Positions 24,439 to 30,652 of a DNA stretch of 34,907 nt are shown here, in pieces; position 1 is the first letter of the stretch, and each line of letters starts with the position of its first letter. Below the pieces are notes generated by a model. That model saw only the letters and a program-made list of their open reading frames with translations. It made no database searches and was not told the DNA's origin. This stretch comes from a virus. Location of the stretch: the IMG/VR virus record IMGVR_UViG_3300021962_000335, positions 1 to 34,907 of that record. One strand, 5' to 3'. The position numbers and the translations under genes were made by a program.

Positions 24439-25022
24439 TAGTCCCAAAGTCCTCTGTAGTATTTGCCAAAAAGACGCAATCCATTTTTAATACGATCGTT
24501 GTATTTGTTGCTTCCTTCTAAATCCCAACCATTTTCTTCTGTATAGAAGAGATCAATATCACGTTCAGTGTTAATAAGTTGGTCGAAAGTCCAGATCATT
24601 TCATCCATGACCCAATTATAACGTTCTTCTGCTTTTGAGTCACTACCATATTCATCTTTTACACCAGCTTCAATAGGTGTATCTTCCTCATCAACAGAGA
24701 AGTAACCATGATTGGTTGCTTTAAGTTGAACTAACATTGGATGAATAATGAGAGCAAGAGTATGATCCATCGACCATGTATCATAACGATCGATATTAAT
24801 CTTTATCTTACGTTTCTTCTTACTATCAACCCAATTACAAAAGTCAGATACCCATGTGCTGGCTAGCCAGTCACCAAGTTTATCATGAGCTTTATAATCC
24901 CATCTTTTAAGACGAGGATCATCGTCAGCCCAAATGCCGTGCTGATCAAGCCAAAAGAAGATCTTATCAGCTATTTGATAAGGTCCTGTCCATCCTTTGT
25001 AAGGTCCAATATAAACTTTCAT
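24438..25022 (-). CDS. Conserved phage protein, function unknown
   Basis: 194 aa. MKVYIGPYKGWTGPYQIADK, RYDTWSMDHTLALIIHPMLV and YNWVMDEMIWTFDQLIN match a widely distributed environmental phage family ('IGPYKxWxGPYQI...W.MDxTLAxIIxPxLxQLK...VxDEMIWAFEQ'). About a third of the residues are aromatic or acidic; no catalytic motif is evident. It overlaps the neighbours on both sides by a few bases. Confidence 0.75.
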   Translation of the reverse strand: MKVYIGPYKGWTGPYQIADKIFFWLDQHGIWADDDPRLKRWDYKAHDKLGDWLASTWVSDFCNWVDSKKKRKIKINIDRYDTWSMDHTLALIIHPMLVQLKATNHGYFSVDEEDTPIEAGVKDEYGSDSKAEERYNWVMDEMIWTFDQLINTERDIDLFYTEENGWDLEGSNKYNDRIKNGLRLFGKYYRGLWD

Positions 25023-25216
25023 GGTTCATCCTGCATAATTTCATCATCGACCGGTGGCCAATCCAAATCTGGAGCTTTTGCTCTTTCAGACTTCATAGCT
25101 GTCTCTAATGCAGCCAATATACCAATACGAGCAAATGCTTCCATCTCACCAGCATCAAACTCTACGGTAGCATCAGCAGACCCGTCTTCATTTACTCTAA
25201 CAATCTCAAGCTTCAT
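25019..25216 (-). CDS. Hypothetical acidic protein, 65 aa
   Basis: MKLEIVRVNEDGSADATVEF, then DAGEMEAFARIGILAALETA. Small alpha/beta protein resembling phage proteins typically encoded just before the '-GPYK-' family gene. ATGA overlap with the downstream gene. It is divergent from the spanin genes; the 45-base gap holds a plus-strand late promoter. Confidence 0.65.
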   Translation of the reverse strand: MKLEIVRVNEDGSADATVEFDAGEMEAFARIGILAALETAMKSERAKAPDLDWPPVDDEIMQDEP

Positions 25217-25227
25217 GATGTGACTCC

Positions 25228-25235
25228 TATAAATA
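25228..25235 (+). promoter_or_regulatory. T4-type late promoter for the spanin pair
   Basis: Exact TATAAATA on the plus strand, 27 bases before the Rz-like start, with AAAGGAA as ribosome site in between. The only exact copy found on this strand. Confidence 0.8.
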
Positions 25236-25261
25236 GGTGGTATGGGTGAAAGGAACTAACA

Positions 25262-25609
25262 ATGAACAAGCTTACCTTATATATAGCTGCCGGTATAATT
25301 GGCTTCGGTGTCCTTAGCGGTCTCTATTACAAGTGGCGCAAAGACATTGAACGAGAAGCCCTATACGAATATAACCAGAAGCAGATCGAACAGAATCAAA
25401 AAGACCAAGAACGTCTAAGACAACAACTCGAAGATATAGCCAAGAAACAAAAAGAAGTAGAAGAGGCTAATGCTGCTGACAAGAAAGAATTTAAAGACAA
25501 GATGAATTCAATTGTTGGTGATGTAGTTGAATCTAAAGATGTTGTTGATAGACCAGCTTCAGAAGTCCTCAAGAAGACAGTGAATAGATTAAAGGATGCA
25601 GTAAAATGA
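25262..25609 (+). CDS. Rz: Inner-membrane spanin, Rz-like
   Basis: 115 aa. One amino-terminal membrane helix (LYIAAGIIGFGVLSGLYY, about 5-22) then a long charged coiled coil (EYNQKQIEQNQKDQERLRQQ onward) running to residue 85. This is i-spanin architecture. Its end overlaps the o-spanin start as ATGA. With the Rz1-like partner it fuses inner and outer membranes as the last step of lysis. Both are on the plus strand, separated from holin/endolysin by about 2 kb. Confidence 0.88.
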   Translation: MNKLTLYIAAGIIGFGVLSGLYYKWRKDIEREALYEYNQKQIEQNQKDQERLRQQLEDIAKKQKEVEEANAADKKEFKDKMNSIVGDVVESKDVVDRPASEVLKKTVNRLKDAVK

Positions 25610-25902
25610 AAATAATAATTGCCTCACTCGCTGCTCTCACTCTTGCTGGCTGTGCAAGTAAACCACCTCAGGTGTTGACGAAGACTGAGCTGCAAGTTTA
25701 TGTACCAGATCGTTCCATGTTTTATTGTCAGAATGTAAGGCGTTTCCCCAATCCTGAAACTTTGACGGATGCTCAAGTTGCAAAGTTGCTTGTTGAGTTA
25801 CACTCAAAGAATACTGAGTGTCAGAAGAACATGAATGCATTGTATAAGACTCTTGATGAAGCAAAGAAAAAAGCACAAGAGAAAGAAACAGAGAAGAAGT
25901 AA
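25606..25902 (+). CDS. Rz1: Outer-membrane spanin lipoprotein, Rz1-like
   Basis: 98 aa. Signal peptide with a lipobox (IASLAALTLAGC, Cys17), then a Pro-containing short segment, two further cysteines (FYCQNV, NTECQK) that could form a disulfide, and a carboxyl coiled coil. The placement directly after the Rz-like gene with a 4-base overlap makes it the o-spanin. Longer than many Rz1 proteins (40-60 aa) and not nested in Rz. Confidence 0.85.
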   Translation: MKIIIASLAALTLAGCASKPPQVLTKTELQVYVPDRSMFYCQNVRRFPNPETLTDAQVAKLLVELHSKNTECQKNMNALYKTLDEAKKKAQEKETEKK

Positions 25903-25918
25903 TTAAGTTTTCTTCTCT
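25890..25918. terminator. Possible bidirectional terminator between convergent genes
   Basis: Inverted repeat AGAGAAGAA / TTCTTCTCT (9 bp) with an 11-base loop spans the convergent stops of the spanin and the 92-aa membrane gene. The stem is AT-rich and also encodes Glu/Lys-rich ends, so it may be partly coincidental. Confidence 0.4.
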
Positions 25919-26181
25919 TCTTCTTCCTCTTCTTCTTCCATTTCTGCCAACAACTTTAAGGAAGCAGCGACAGTAGCAATAGTTTTTGTTAAGTTATCAA
26001 TTACTGTGTCTTGATTATAAATCACAATCCAACAATAACCTGCCCAAAATGACATCAATACCATATTGCCATATGTAAAAGCATCGAACTTATTACTAGA
26101 CATAAAAGTGAAGTAGATAAACATTGCGGCAGAATATGCACTCGCAACAAGCGGAAAGTACTTTCGATAAAAATACATCAT
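25903..26181 (-). CDS. Two-helix membrane protein
   Basis: 92 aa. Hydrophobic segments at about 10-28 (LVASAYSAAMFIYFTFM) and 40-56 (MVLMSFWAGYCWIVIYN), then a helical tail ending in a run of about ten glutamates and KKT. Lies directly 5' of the tRNA in genome order and converges on the spanins; could be an accessory lysis or envelope protein. Not recognised. Confidence 0.6.
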   Translation of the reverse strand: MMYFYRKYFPLVASAYSAAMFIYFTFMSSNKFDAFTYGNMVLMSFWAGYCWIVIYNQDTVIDNLTKTIATVAASLKLLAEMEEEEEEEEKKT

Positions 26182-26191
26182 GAACTCCTAA

Positions 26192-26267
26192 TGGTTCGGG
26201 GTGATGGGCTCGAACCACCAACATGCGGATTCAAAGTCCGCTGTTCTACCAATTGAACTAACCCCGA
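26192..26267 (-). tRNA. tRNA-Gln (UUG)
   Basis: 76 bases on the minus strand. Acceptor stem TCGGGGT / ACCCCGA with encoded CCA. D arm GTTC...GAAC. Anticodon arm GCGGA-CTTTGAA-TCCGC gives anticodon TTG. T arm GGTGG-TTCGAGC-CCATC. All four stems form. The anticodon reads CAA (and CAG by wobble), useful for an AT-rich phage in a GC-richer host. Confidence 0.96.
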
Positions 26268-26275
26268 ATATTTCT

Positions 26276-26815
26276 TCAGACTTTCTGTCGAAGATACGAC
26301 AAGATATTTTCTGGACTTGATTCTCCGTATGGATCAGTCTCACAGTCATCACAGATACCGGGTTCTTCGAACCATGCTTCGATGATACCATCGTTTACGA
26401 TAGCTGCATATCGCCATGAGCGTTCACCAAATCCAAGATTCATCTTAGATACTAACATGCCAAGTTCAAAAGTAAACTGACCATTGCCGTCAGGAATCAC
26501 TACAACATTTTCTATGTTCTGTGCTTTAGCCCATGAATTCATGACAAATGAATCATTGACTGACATGCAATAGATAGCATCGATACCGTGCTTCATGAAC
26601 TCATCATAGTTCTTCTCAAAGCCCGGTAGCTGATAAGTTGAACAAGTAGGAGTAAATGCACCCGGAAGAGAGAATAGTACAACACGCTTCTGTGCAAAGA
26701 AGTCTTGTGAGTTGACTGTCTCCCAACGATACGGGTTATCACCGCCAATACTTTCATCGCGTACACGAATCATAAAATCTACGTCGGGTACACGTCTTCC
26801 AACATTAGTTACCAT
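26276..26815 (-). CDS. Peroxiredoxin (Prx5/AhpC-TSA type)
   Basis: 179 aa from the ATG at 26815, which overlaps the preceding gene. RVVLFSLPGAFTPTCSTYQL carries the peroxidatic Cys58 in P-x-x-x-T-x-x-C. YCMSVNDSFVMNSWAKAQN and WRYAAIVNDGIIEAWFEEPG follow the Prx5 pattern. A CDDC pair near 150 could provide a resolving thiol. It reduces hydrogen peroxide and organic peroxides in the cytoplasm. Length fits the family (about 160-180). Confidence 0.92.
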   Translation of the reverse strand: MVTNVGRRVPDVDFMIRVRDESIGGDNPYRWETVNSQDFFAQKRVVLFSLPGAFTPTCSTYQLPGFEKNYDEFMKHGIDAIYCMSVNDSFVMNSWAKAQNIENVVVIPDGNGQFTFELGMLVSKMNLGFGERSWRYAAIVNDGIIEAWFEEPGICDDCETDPYGESSPENILSYLRQKV

Positions 26816-27140
26816 AATATTCTTCACCTTTCTCTGCATAGTATTTAGCAATAGTCATTGCTTTTTCTTCAGTATAATCTGTGATAGAACTCTCTTCGTA
26901 GTGTGATGAGAGTTCGTCATAATTTCCTGCATTCACTACTTTATATGTAACACGTACATTATCTTTATATACATGCACGTCAATAGCGATGATCTCTTTG
27001 ACTTTTGTGTAAGCATCGTACGAATCGACTTTACGTTGCCAAGTCTCACCCTCATAAGTCAGTTCTTCAACCACATATGTCTTGACACAGCGTGGCACGA
27101 TGAACTTATGACCTATATCATATTTAGTTTCGATGTTCAA
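26805..27140 (-). CDS. Hypothetical protein, 111 aa
   Basis: MNIETKYDIGHKFIVPRCVK, then KEIIAIDVHVYKDNVRVTYK. A beta-rich amino part and an acidic helical end (TEEKAMTIAKYYAEKGEEYY). Resembles phage proteins with the 'YDIGxKFxVPRVxKxxxxE' opening; function unknown. It overlaps the peroxiredoxin start and the secreted protein stop. Confidence 0.65.
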   Translation of the reverse strand: MNIETKYDIGHKFIVPRCVKTYVVEELTYEGETWQRKVDSYDAYTKVKEIIAIDVHVYKDNVRVTYKVVNAGNYDELSSHYEESSITDYTEEKAMTIAKYYAEKGEEYYGN

Positions 27141-27448
27141 CGGCAGTACCTTTCAAATACTTCACGACCATAGCGATCATATCCAATCATCTCATCCCAG
27201 CACTGACGGTTGTTATAATAATAGTATGAGCCAGCACCAAGAGCCCCGAGTGCAAGACCGCCGAGTGCATATGGCACCCAGTTATTACGCTGACGAGGTG
27301 GATGATAGTGCTGACGTGGTGGTGCATAGTACTGACGAGCGTGTGGCTGACGATAGCCATGATCACGCCTGTGATGTTGTGCAAATGCAGGTGCAGCTGC
27401 GAGTAATACGAGGGTGGCAGCTAAGCTACCCAAGAGGATCTTACGCAT
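27137..27448 (-). CDS. Secreted His/Arg/Tyr-rich small protein
   Basis: 103 aa. Signal peptide MRKILLGSLAATLVLLAAAP with a clean AFAQ cleavage site. The mature part is rich in His, Arg, Pro and Tyr (HHRRDHGYRQPHARQYYAPP), then a Gly/Ala hydrophobic segment (ALGGLALGALGAGSYYYY) and a Cys-containing tail (RQCWDEMIG...RYCR). This style is typical of small periplasmic proteins of Rhizobiales, which suggests host origin. A role in the envelope is inferred. Confidence 0.65.
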   Translation of the reverse strand: MRKILLGSLAATLVLLAAAPAFAQHHRRDHGYRQPHARQYYAPPRQHYHPPRQRNNWVPYALGGLALGALGAGSYYYYNNRQCWDEMIGYDRYGREVFERYCR

Positions 27449-27542
27449 GTTTCTTTACCTCTACGACTACGAAGCGGGTGTGATCATAATAACCAAGTTC
27501 CCAGCAGTTAGTCTGGATGTTGTAACGGCTCACATACTTCAT
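27441..27542 (-). CDS. Micro-protein, 33 aa
   Basis: MKYVSRYNIQTNCWELGYYD, ending VVVEVKKHA. GAGAGG lies 9 bases before the ATG, and the end overlaps the next gene's start by 8 bases, the same packing as neighbouring genes. Single small beta-rich peptide; not recognised. Confidence 0.6.
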   Translation of the reverse strand: MKYVSRYNIQTNCWELGYYDHTRFVVVEVKKHA

Positions 27543-27545
27543 GAC

Positions 27546-27737
27546 TTAGATCCTCTCAATGATGGGACGGCCAATGACCTGAATCTTGTTAGTGCGTTTA
27601 CCTTCCATATCCTTAGCGAACTTAATGGCGGACTGGAGGGTGGCAAACTTGCAAGTCTGGTCAGTGCTCAGTATACCATACAAAGCACTTTTTTTATTAA
27701 CATGCTTGATATCATACGTAACCTTAAACCTGTACAT
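27546..27737 (-). CDS. Hypothetical protein, 63 aa
   Basis: MYRFKVTYDIKHVNKKSALY, then KFATLQSAIKFAKDMEGKRT. Small alpha/beta protein with a strong AGGAGG ribosome site. First gene after a TGTACA-type promoter, so the run 27737 to the peroxiredoxin (and possibly tRNA) is probably an early unit. Function unknown. Confidence 0.65.
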   Translation of the reverse strand: MYRFKVTYDIKHVNKKSALYGILSTDQTCKFATLQSAIKFAKDMEGKRTNKIQVIGRPIIERI

Positions 27738-27765
27738 GCTTGCCTCCTATGCTTGTTACATCTAT

Positions 27766-27793
27766 ATATTACCATAGTAGCACAGTTTGTACA
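27766..27793 (-). promoter_or_regulatory. TGTACA-family promoter
   Basis: Minus strand: TGTACA (27793-27788), 16 bases ending TGG, TAATAT (27771-27766). Same spacing and TGG as the copies at 32.5-34.8 kb. Confidence 0.7.
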
Positions 27794-27796
27794 TAT

Positions 27797-28072
27797 TTAT
27801 TTTGGGTCAGGGCGTATCATGCGAATATTTTCTCTATAATCGCGCAGTGTCTTCACATCGATTTCATGTGCTGCAGTGTAATAGGCAGCAGCACCAATCA
27901 TGACGAAGACCCATGTGACTGCTACCCATGTAGCGATGAATACGTCGTTGAGGATTGCTGTAAGTTCTGTGCGGAGACCAAGCGTGCTAGTAATGCAAAT
28001 GATTACGAGAAACGAGATCTTAAAGAAATTTCGCACAAACCCAGATGAAATGTCATAACCATTATGCATCAC
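27797..28072 (-). CDS. Two-helix membrane protein
   Basis: 91 aa. Hydrophobic helices at about 14-32 (FFKISFLVIICITSTLGL) and 45-65 (FIATWVAVTWVFVMIGAAAY), with a basic cytoplasmic-type tail (TLRDYRENIRMIRPDPK). Not recognised. Its gene begins just after the Omp terminator and ends at the promoter of the next unit. Confidence 0.65.
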   Translation of the reverse strand: MMHNGYDISSGFVRNFFKISFLVIICITSTLGLRTELTAILNDVFIATWVAVTWVFVMIGAAAYYTAAHEIDVKTLRDYRENIRMIRPDPK

Positions 28073-28091
28073 ATGTCTCCATAATAAAAGT

Positions 28092-28114
28092 AAGGGGAGC
28101 TTGACGCTCCCCTT
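28092..28114 (-). terminator. Strong terminator after the Omp gene
   Basis: Perfect 9-bp stem AAGGGGAGC / GCTCCCCTT with a 5-base loop, 10 bases after the Omp stop. On the minus strand it is followed by ACTTTTATT; the plus-strand side has TTTT as well, so it may work both ways. Confidence 0.8.
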
Positions 28115-28124
28115 TTAAGTTCTA

Positions 28125-28667
28125 TTAGAACTTGTAGTTCACGCCAGTTGTAATGCGATCTTCGGCATTACGATTGGCCTTTTCGATAGCGTCGATCCGA
28201 CGATAACGAACATCGAGTTCAACGCTTGGCATGAATTCATACTTAGCGCCAACACCAACGTTATAAACGGAATAATCTGCAGTTACAGAATTCCAACGAT
28301 AACCGATACCACCGATACCATAAACGGTAACGTCAGCACCAGGAATCTTGTACTGTGGTACAACGTTTACGGCAAATGTATTGCCGTAATTCCAATCGCC
28401 ACCAACCTTAGCTTGTGGACGAGAGAAGTCATATGTACCTTCTACTGCGAGGAACGGTAGGACGTTCCAGCCAGCAACAGCACCACCAGAGTAGACGCGA
28501 GCATCTTCGCTCCAATTTGCACCGACATTAACACCAGCATAGTACTGTGACTGTGCGAGTGTTGGAAGAGCCGGAGCAGCCGGAGCCTTCTTTGAAGGTA
28601 GATCAGAAGCCGAAGCTGCTGCTGCCGACGCAAGAAGAGCGAGCGCCGCTACGATAGTCTTTTGCAT
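28125..28667 (-). CDS. Outer-membrane beta-barrel protein, Omp25/Omp31-like
   Basis: 180 aa. Signal peptide MQKTIVAALALLASAAAASA, then SDLPSKKAPAAPALP, the 'ADLP' opening of Rhizobiales surface barrels. Alternating strands follow (YYAGVNVGANWSEDARVYSG, FLAVEGTYDFSRPQAKVGG, DVTVYGIGGIGYRWNSV), ending ITTGVNYKF with the terminal Phe required by the BAM machinery. About eight strands, near the Omp25 size. Probably acquired from a host. It may mask or replace a receptor or alter the envelope late in infection; this is inferred. Confidence 0.85.
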   Translation of the reverse strand: MQKTIVAALALLASAAAASASDLPSKKAPAAPALPTLAQSQYYAGVNVGANWSEDARVYSGGAVAGWNVLPFLAVEGTYDFSRPQAKVGGDWNYGNTFAVNVVPQYKIPGADVTVYGIGGIGYRWNSVTADYSVYNVGVGAKYEFMPSVELDVRYRRIDAIEKANRNAEDRITTGVNYKF

Positions 28668-28690
28668 TAGTTTTCTCCTAGTTTGTTACA

Positions 28691-28822
28691 TTACTCAAAG
28701 ATGTTTTGGATTAAAAAGAATAAGCCTACTAACAGAGGCATCCAAAACAACATTATTATTAGCCAGAAAGCTTGTACGAACTTATCGTAGAACTTACCGA
28801 CATTAACATGCTTATAAAGCAT
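28691..28822 (-). CDS. Small membrane protein, 43 aa
   Basis: MLYKHVNVGKFYDKFVQAFW, then one long hydrophobic helix ending LFFLIQNIFE. The ATG is only 5 bases after a TATAAATA box and lies in a perfect hairpin (ATGCTT-TAT-AAGCAT), so it could be made from a leaderless message or poorly. It lies in the same late unit as the Omp gene, 23 bases upstream. Confidence 0.5.
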   Translation of the reverse strand: MLYKHVNVGKFYDKFVQAFWLIIMLFWMPLLVGLFFLIQNIFE

Positions 28823-28827
28823 GATCT

Positions 28828-28835
28828 TATTTATA
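28828..28835 (-). promoter_or_regulatory. T4-type late promoter for the 43-aa/Omp unit
   Basis: Exact TATAAATA on the minus strand; it contains the stop codon TAA of the 72-aa gene. The unit ends at the terminator 28092-28114. Confidence 0.75.
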
Positions 28836-29049
28836 ACCCGAGGGCTTTATGGGTGTACTTGAGATAGCCACCCTTAAAGTCATGAGTCAAGTATTCAGAG
28901 AGGATCTCGAAACGAAGGGCTGCTGCCTCGTCTGAGGAGTCTCTGAGCTGTTTAGCTGCATCATTGCAGAAACGGATGAGTGAGACCAACGAGACTTTGT
29001 CTTCGTGGTCGTGAAGAGTCATAGCTTGCTTTTTACCGGGACGCTGCAT
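28831..29049 (-). CDS. Hypothetical protein, 72 aa
   Basis: Start at 29049, six bases after AAGGAG. MQRPGKKQAMTLHDHEDKVS, then NDAAKQLRDSSDEAAALRFE. Helical and charged. Not recognised. Preceded by a promoter at 29074-29101. Confidence 0.65.
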   Translation of the reverse strand: MQRPGKKQAMTLHDHEDKVSLVSLIRFCNDAAKQLRDSSDEAAALRFEILSEYLTHDFKGGYLKYTHKALGL

Positions 29050-29073
29050 GTGTATCTCCTTGCTACATTCATT

Positions 29074-29101
29074 ATTATATACAATTTTCAGGAAATGTAT
29101 A
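29074..29101 (-). promoter_or_regulatory. Promoter, TGTACA-family variant
   Basis: Minus strand: TATACA (29101-29096), 16 bases, TATAAT (29079-29074). Same 16-base spacing as the family; no TGG before the -10. Confidence 0.55.
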
Positions 29102-29104
29102 TAG

Positions 29105-29371
29105 TTATCTTTTAACACTCCATTCACGTGGTCTTTCGGGTGCAGGTTCAGGTGCTTGCATAATGGGTGTATTACTTATGCGGCGATGAAGGTACTCACC
29201 AATAGCTTCACGTATGCATGCCGATGGGTCCTTGCCCATTGACTCTGCATACTCGTACAGTCTGTCACGCAGGATAGTATTACAACGAAACGTCGTGATC
29301 CTGTTTTCCATTCCGGACTTGGCACGATAAACAGATGTCGCGCCGTCTTTATATTGGTGTCTCTCTGGCAT
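29105..29371 (-). CDS. Ribbon-helix-helix-like DNA-binding protein
   Basis: 88 aa from the ATG at 29371, overlapping the upstream stop as TAATG. The middle NRITTFRCNTILRDRLYEYA followed by ESMGKDPSACIREAIGEYLH has the beta strand and two helices of CopG/Arc-type repressors ('-S-x-x-IREAI-x-x-Y'). Basic Pro-rich tail. A candidate regulator of phage promoters in this early region. The family call rests on pattern only. Confidence 0.65.
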   Translation of the reverse strand: MPERHQYKDGATSVYRAKSGMENRITTFRCNTILRDRLYEYAESMGKDPSACIREAIGEYLHRRISNTPIMQAPEPAPERPREWSVKR

Positions 29372-29667
29372 TATACCTTGTATGTGTAGTAGCAATCTAC
29401 TATCGGTTTGAGTTTATCATCCATGATGTTATTACACCAGTCATGATCCATGATTCCACAGCACAAGTCCATATAGTCTTCGACAGTCAGGAACTGTTTG
29501 CAAATCATCAAGTACTCGTATTGTGTACGAGGCTTCATGACCTTCTTACCATTTATATATCCGAACTCGCGAGAGCTAGGATCAAGGACACGAGTGTCTA
29601 CGAGATCTGAATCATCGATCAGACCCGTATCCTTTATCTTTGGTTTAAACTCAATGATCTCAGCCAT
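29371..29667 (-). CDS. Hypothetical protein, 98 aa
   Basis: Start at 29667, overlapping the preceding stop as TGATG. MAEIIEFKPKIKDTGLIDDS, then YEYLMICKQFLTVEDYMDLC. A short 'EIIEFKPK' strand is common at the start of small phage proteins. Acidic, with four cysteines near the end (LCCGIMDHDWC...VDC). Function unknown. Confidence 0.65.
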   Translation of the reverse strand: MAEIIEFKPKIKDTGLIDDSDLVDTRVLDPSSREFGYINGKKVMKPRTQYEYLMICKQFLTVEDYMDLCCGIMDHDWCNNIMDDKLKPIVDCYYTYKV

Positions 29668-30104
29668 CACACTTCCTTCATCAGGCGTTGGATGCGTGTT
29701 ACGATACTCTCTCTGCTATTGTGTAGTCGACGCATTGCTTTTCGTTTGATATGCATTCGAATCTTTGCTGATTCAGAGAATGATTTCATGTTACGAATAT
29801 CAGAATCGATGTCAGTGATACGAATAGGATTATAACCAGCCATGTGTTCATCCCACTCACGGGCGATGTAGTCAGCAATCCACTTATCGGTGTCCATGAT
29901 CATCTCGTATTCTTTACGAGCTTCAGCTAGTTGTTCTGCTGGAGTCCAACATGCAATTTTATCATAAACTTCTGCTGATGATGTACTAGGCACAACAACT
30001 CCTGATCCACTAGTATATCCAATACTATTGAATGCTTCTTGTGCTACCGATGGTCCTGCTGCTGCGCCGAGACCTAGCAATCCTAACATCGATCGTCTAT
30101 TCAT
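29667..30104 (-). CDS. Protein with Tat-like signal peptide
   Basis: 145 aa. MNRRSMLGLLGLGAAAGPSV has the Arg-Arg, hydrophobic run and AxA-like (SVAQEA) end of a twin-arginine signal. Mature part is helical and charged (TPAEQLAEARKEYEMIM, MRRLHNSRESIVTRIQRLMK). A phage protein exported through Tat would be unusual; similar 'MNRRSFL--LG-A' openings are seen in environmental phage hypotheticals. Mature function unknown. Confidence 0.65.
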   Translation of the reverse strand: MNRRSMLGLLGLGAAAGPSVAQEAFNSIGYTSGSGVVVPSTSSAEVYDKIACWTPAEQLAEARKEYEMIMDTDKWIADYIAREWDEHMAGYNPIRITDIDSDIRNMKSFSESAKIRMHIKRKAMRRLHNSRESIVTRIQRLMKEV

Positions 30105-30107
30105 GTA

Positions 30108-30425
30108 TCACCCGCAATATGCTCGTGTTTGTTTCCAACAGTCACAGTCTCTGCACATCCTGTCTGGATTTTCTGACTCACAGTTTCGTTGGTCTCTCTG
30201 ATCAAGATGGTATGCCTTCACTTCCATCATCTTCTTATACTGTCTCTCGTATGCAGCAAGCAGATGATCATATGCTTTGATGTGTTTATCCTCGATAGCA
30301 GCGACGAACTCTTCTAGCTCTGGCATATCTGCATTACCGCTGATAAAGTAACGACGTGGTGTCTCGTTGTCGATATAATTGACGAGACCTGTATCGAGTG
30401 CTAGTTGTAGGATCTCTGGCTTCAT
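30108..30425 (-). CDS. Hypothetical protein with Cys-rich tail
   Basis: 105 aa. MKPEILQLALDTGLVNYIDN, then a helical middle (AYDHLLAAYERQYKKMMEVK) and a tail CESENPDRMCRDCDCWKQTR-AYCG with five cysteines that could bind a metal. Three bases from the Tat-signal gene start. Not recognised. Confidence 0.65.
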   Translation of the reverse strand: MKPEILQLALDTGLVNYIDNETPRRYFISGNADMPELEEFVAAIEDKHIKAYDHLLAAYERQYKKMMEVKAYHLDQRDQRNCESENPDRMCRDCDCWKQTRAYCG

Positions 30426-30429
30426 GACT

Positions 30430-30648
30430 TCACTCCAATATAAGAGCTTTATCAGCTAGTGCATATTCTAACATCTCAAACGCGAGTCGTTTATCTTCAA
30501 ACTGGCTGCGCGTTACATTAGGCATCTCAATGACGATACCTGTCGGCCTATGATATAAGCGAATGACTGTATTCAAGCCACCGATACCCATACCAATACG
30601 CTGATCAATCACTCTGAGGTCTGTTTCGTTATATAGATCATATTTCAT
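30430..30648 (-). CDS. Release-factor (RF-1 domain) homologue lacking GGQ
   Basis: 72 aa. GMGIGGLNTVIRLYHRPTGI, then RSQFEDKRLAFEMLEYAL aligns to the catalytic RF-1 domain ('GPGGQxxNKxxxAVRLxHxPTGIVV', 'RSQxxNKxxAxxxL'). The essential GGQ reads GGL and the following NK is NT. Length matches stand-alone ArfB/YaeJ-like cores but the basic ribosome-binding tail is missing. Hydrolysis of peptidyl-tRNA is therefore unlikely; ribosome binding, competition or a degenerate remnant are possible. Confidence 0.7.
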   Translation of the reverse strand: MKYDLYNETDLRVIDQRIGMGIGGLNTVIRLYHRPTGIVIEMPNVTRSQFEDKRLAFEMLEYALADKALILE

Positions 30649-30652
30649 CACT

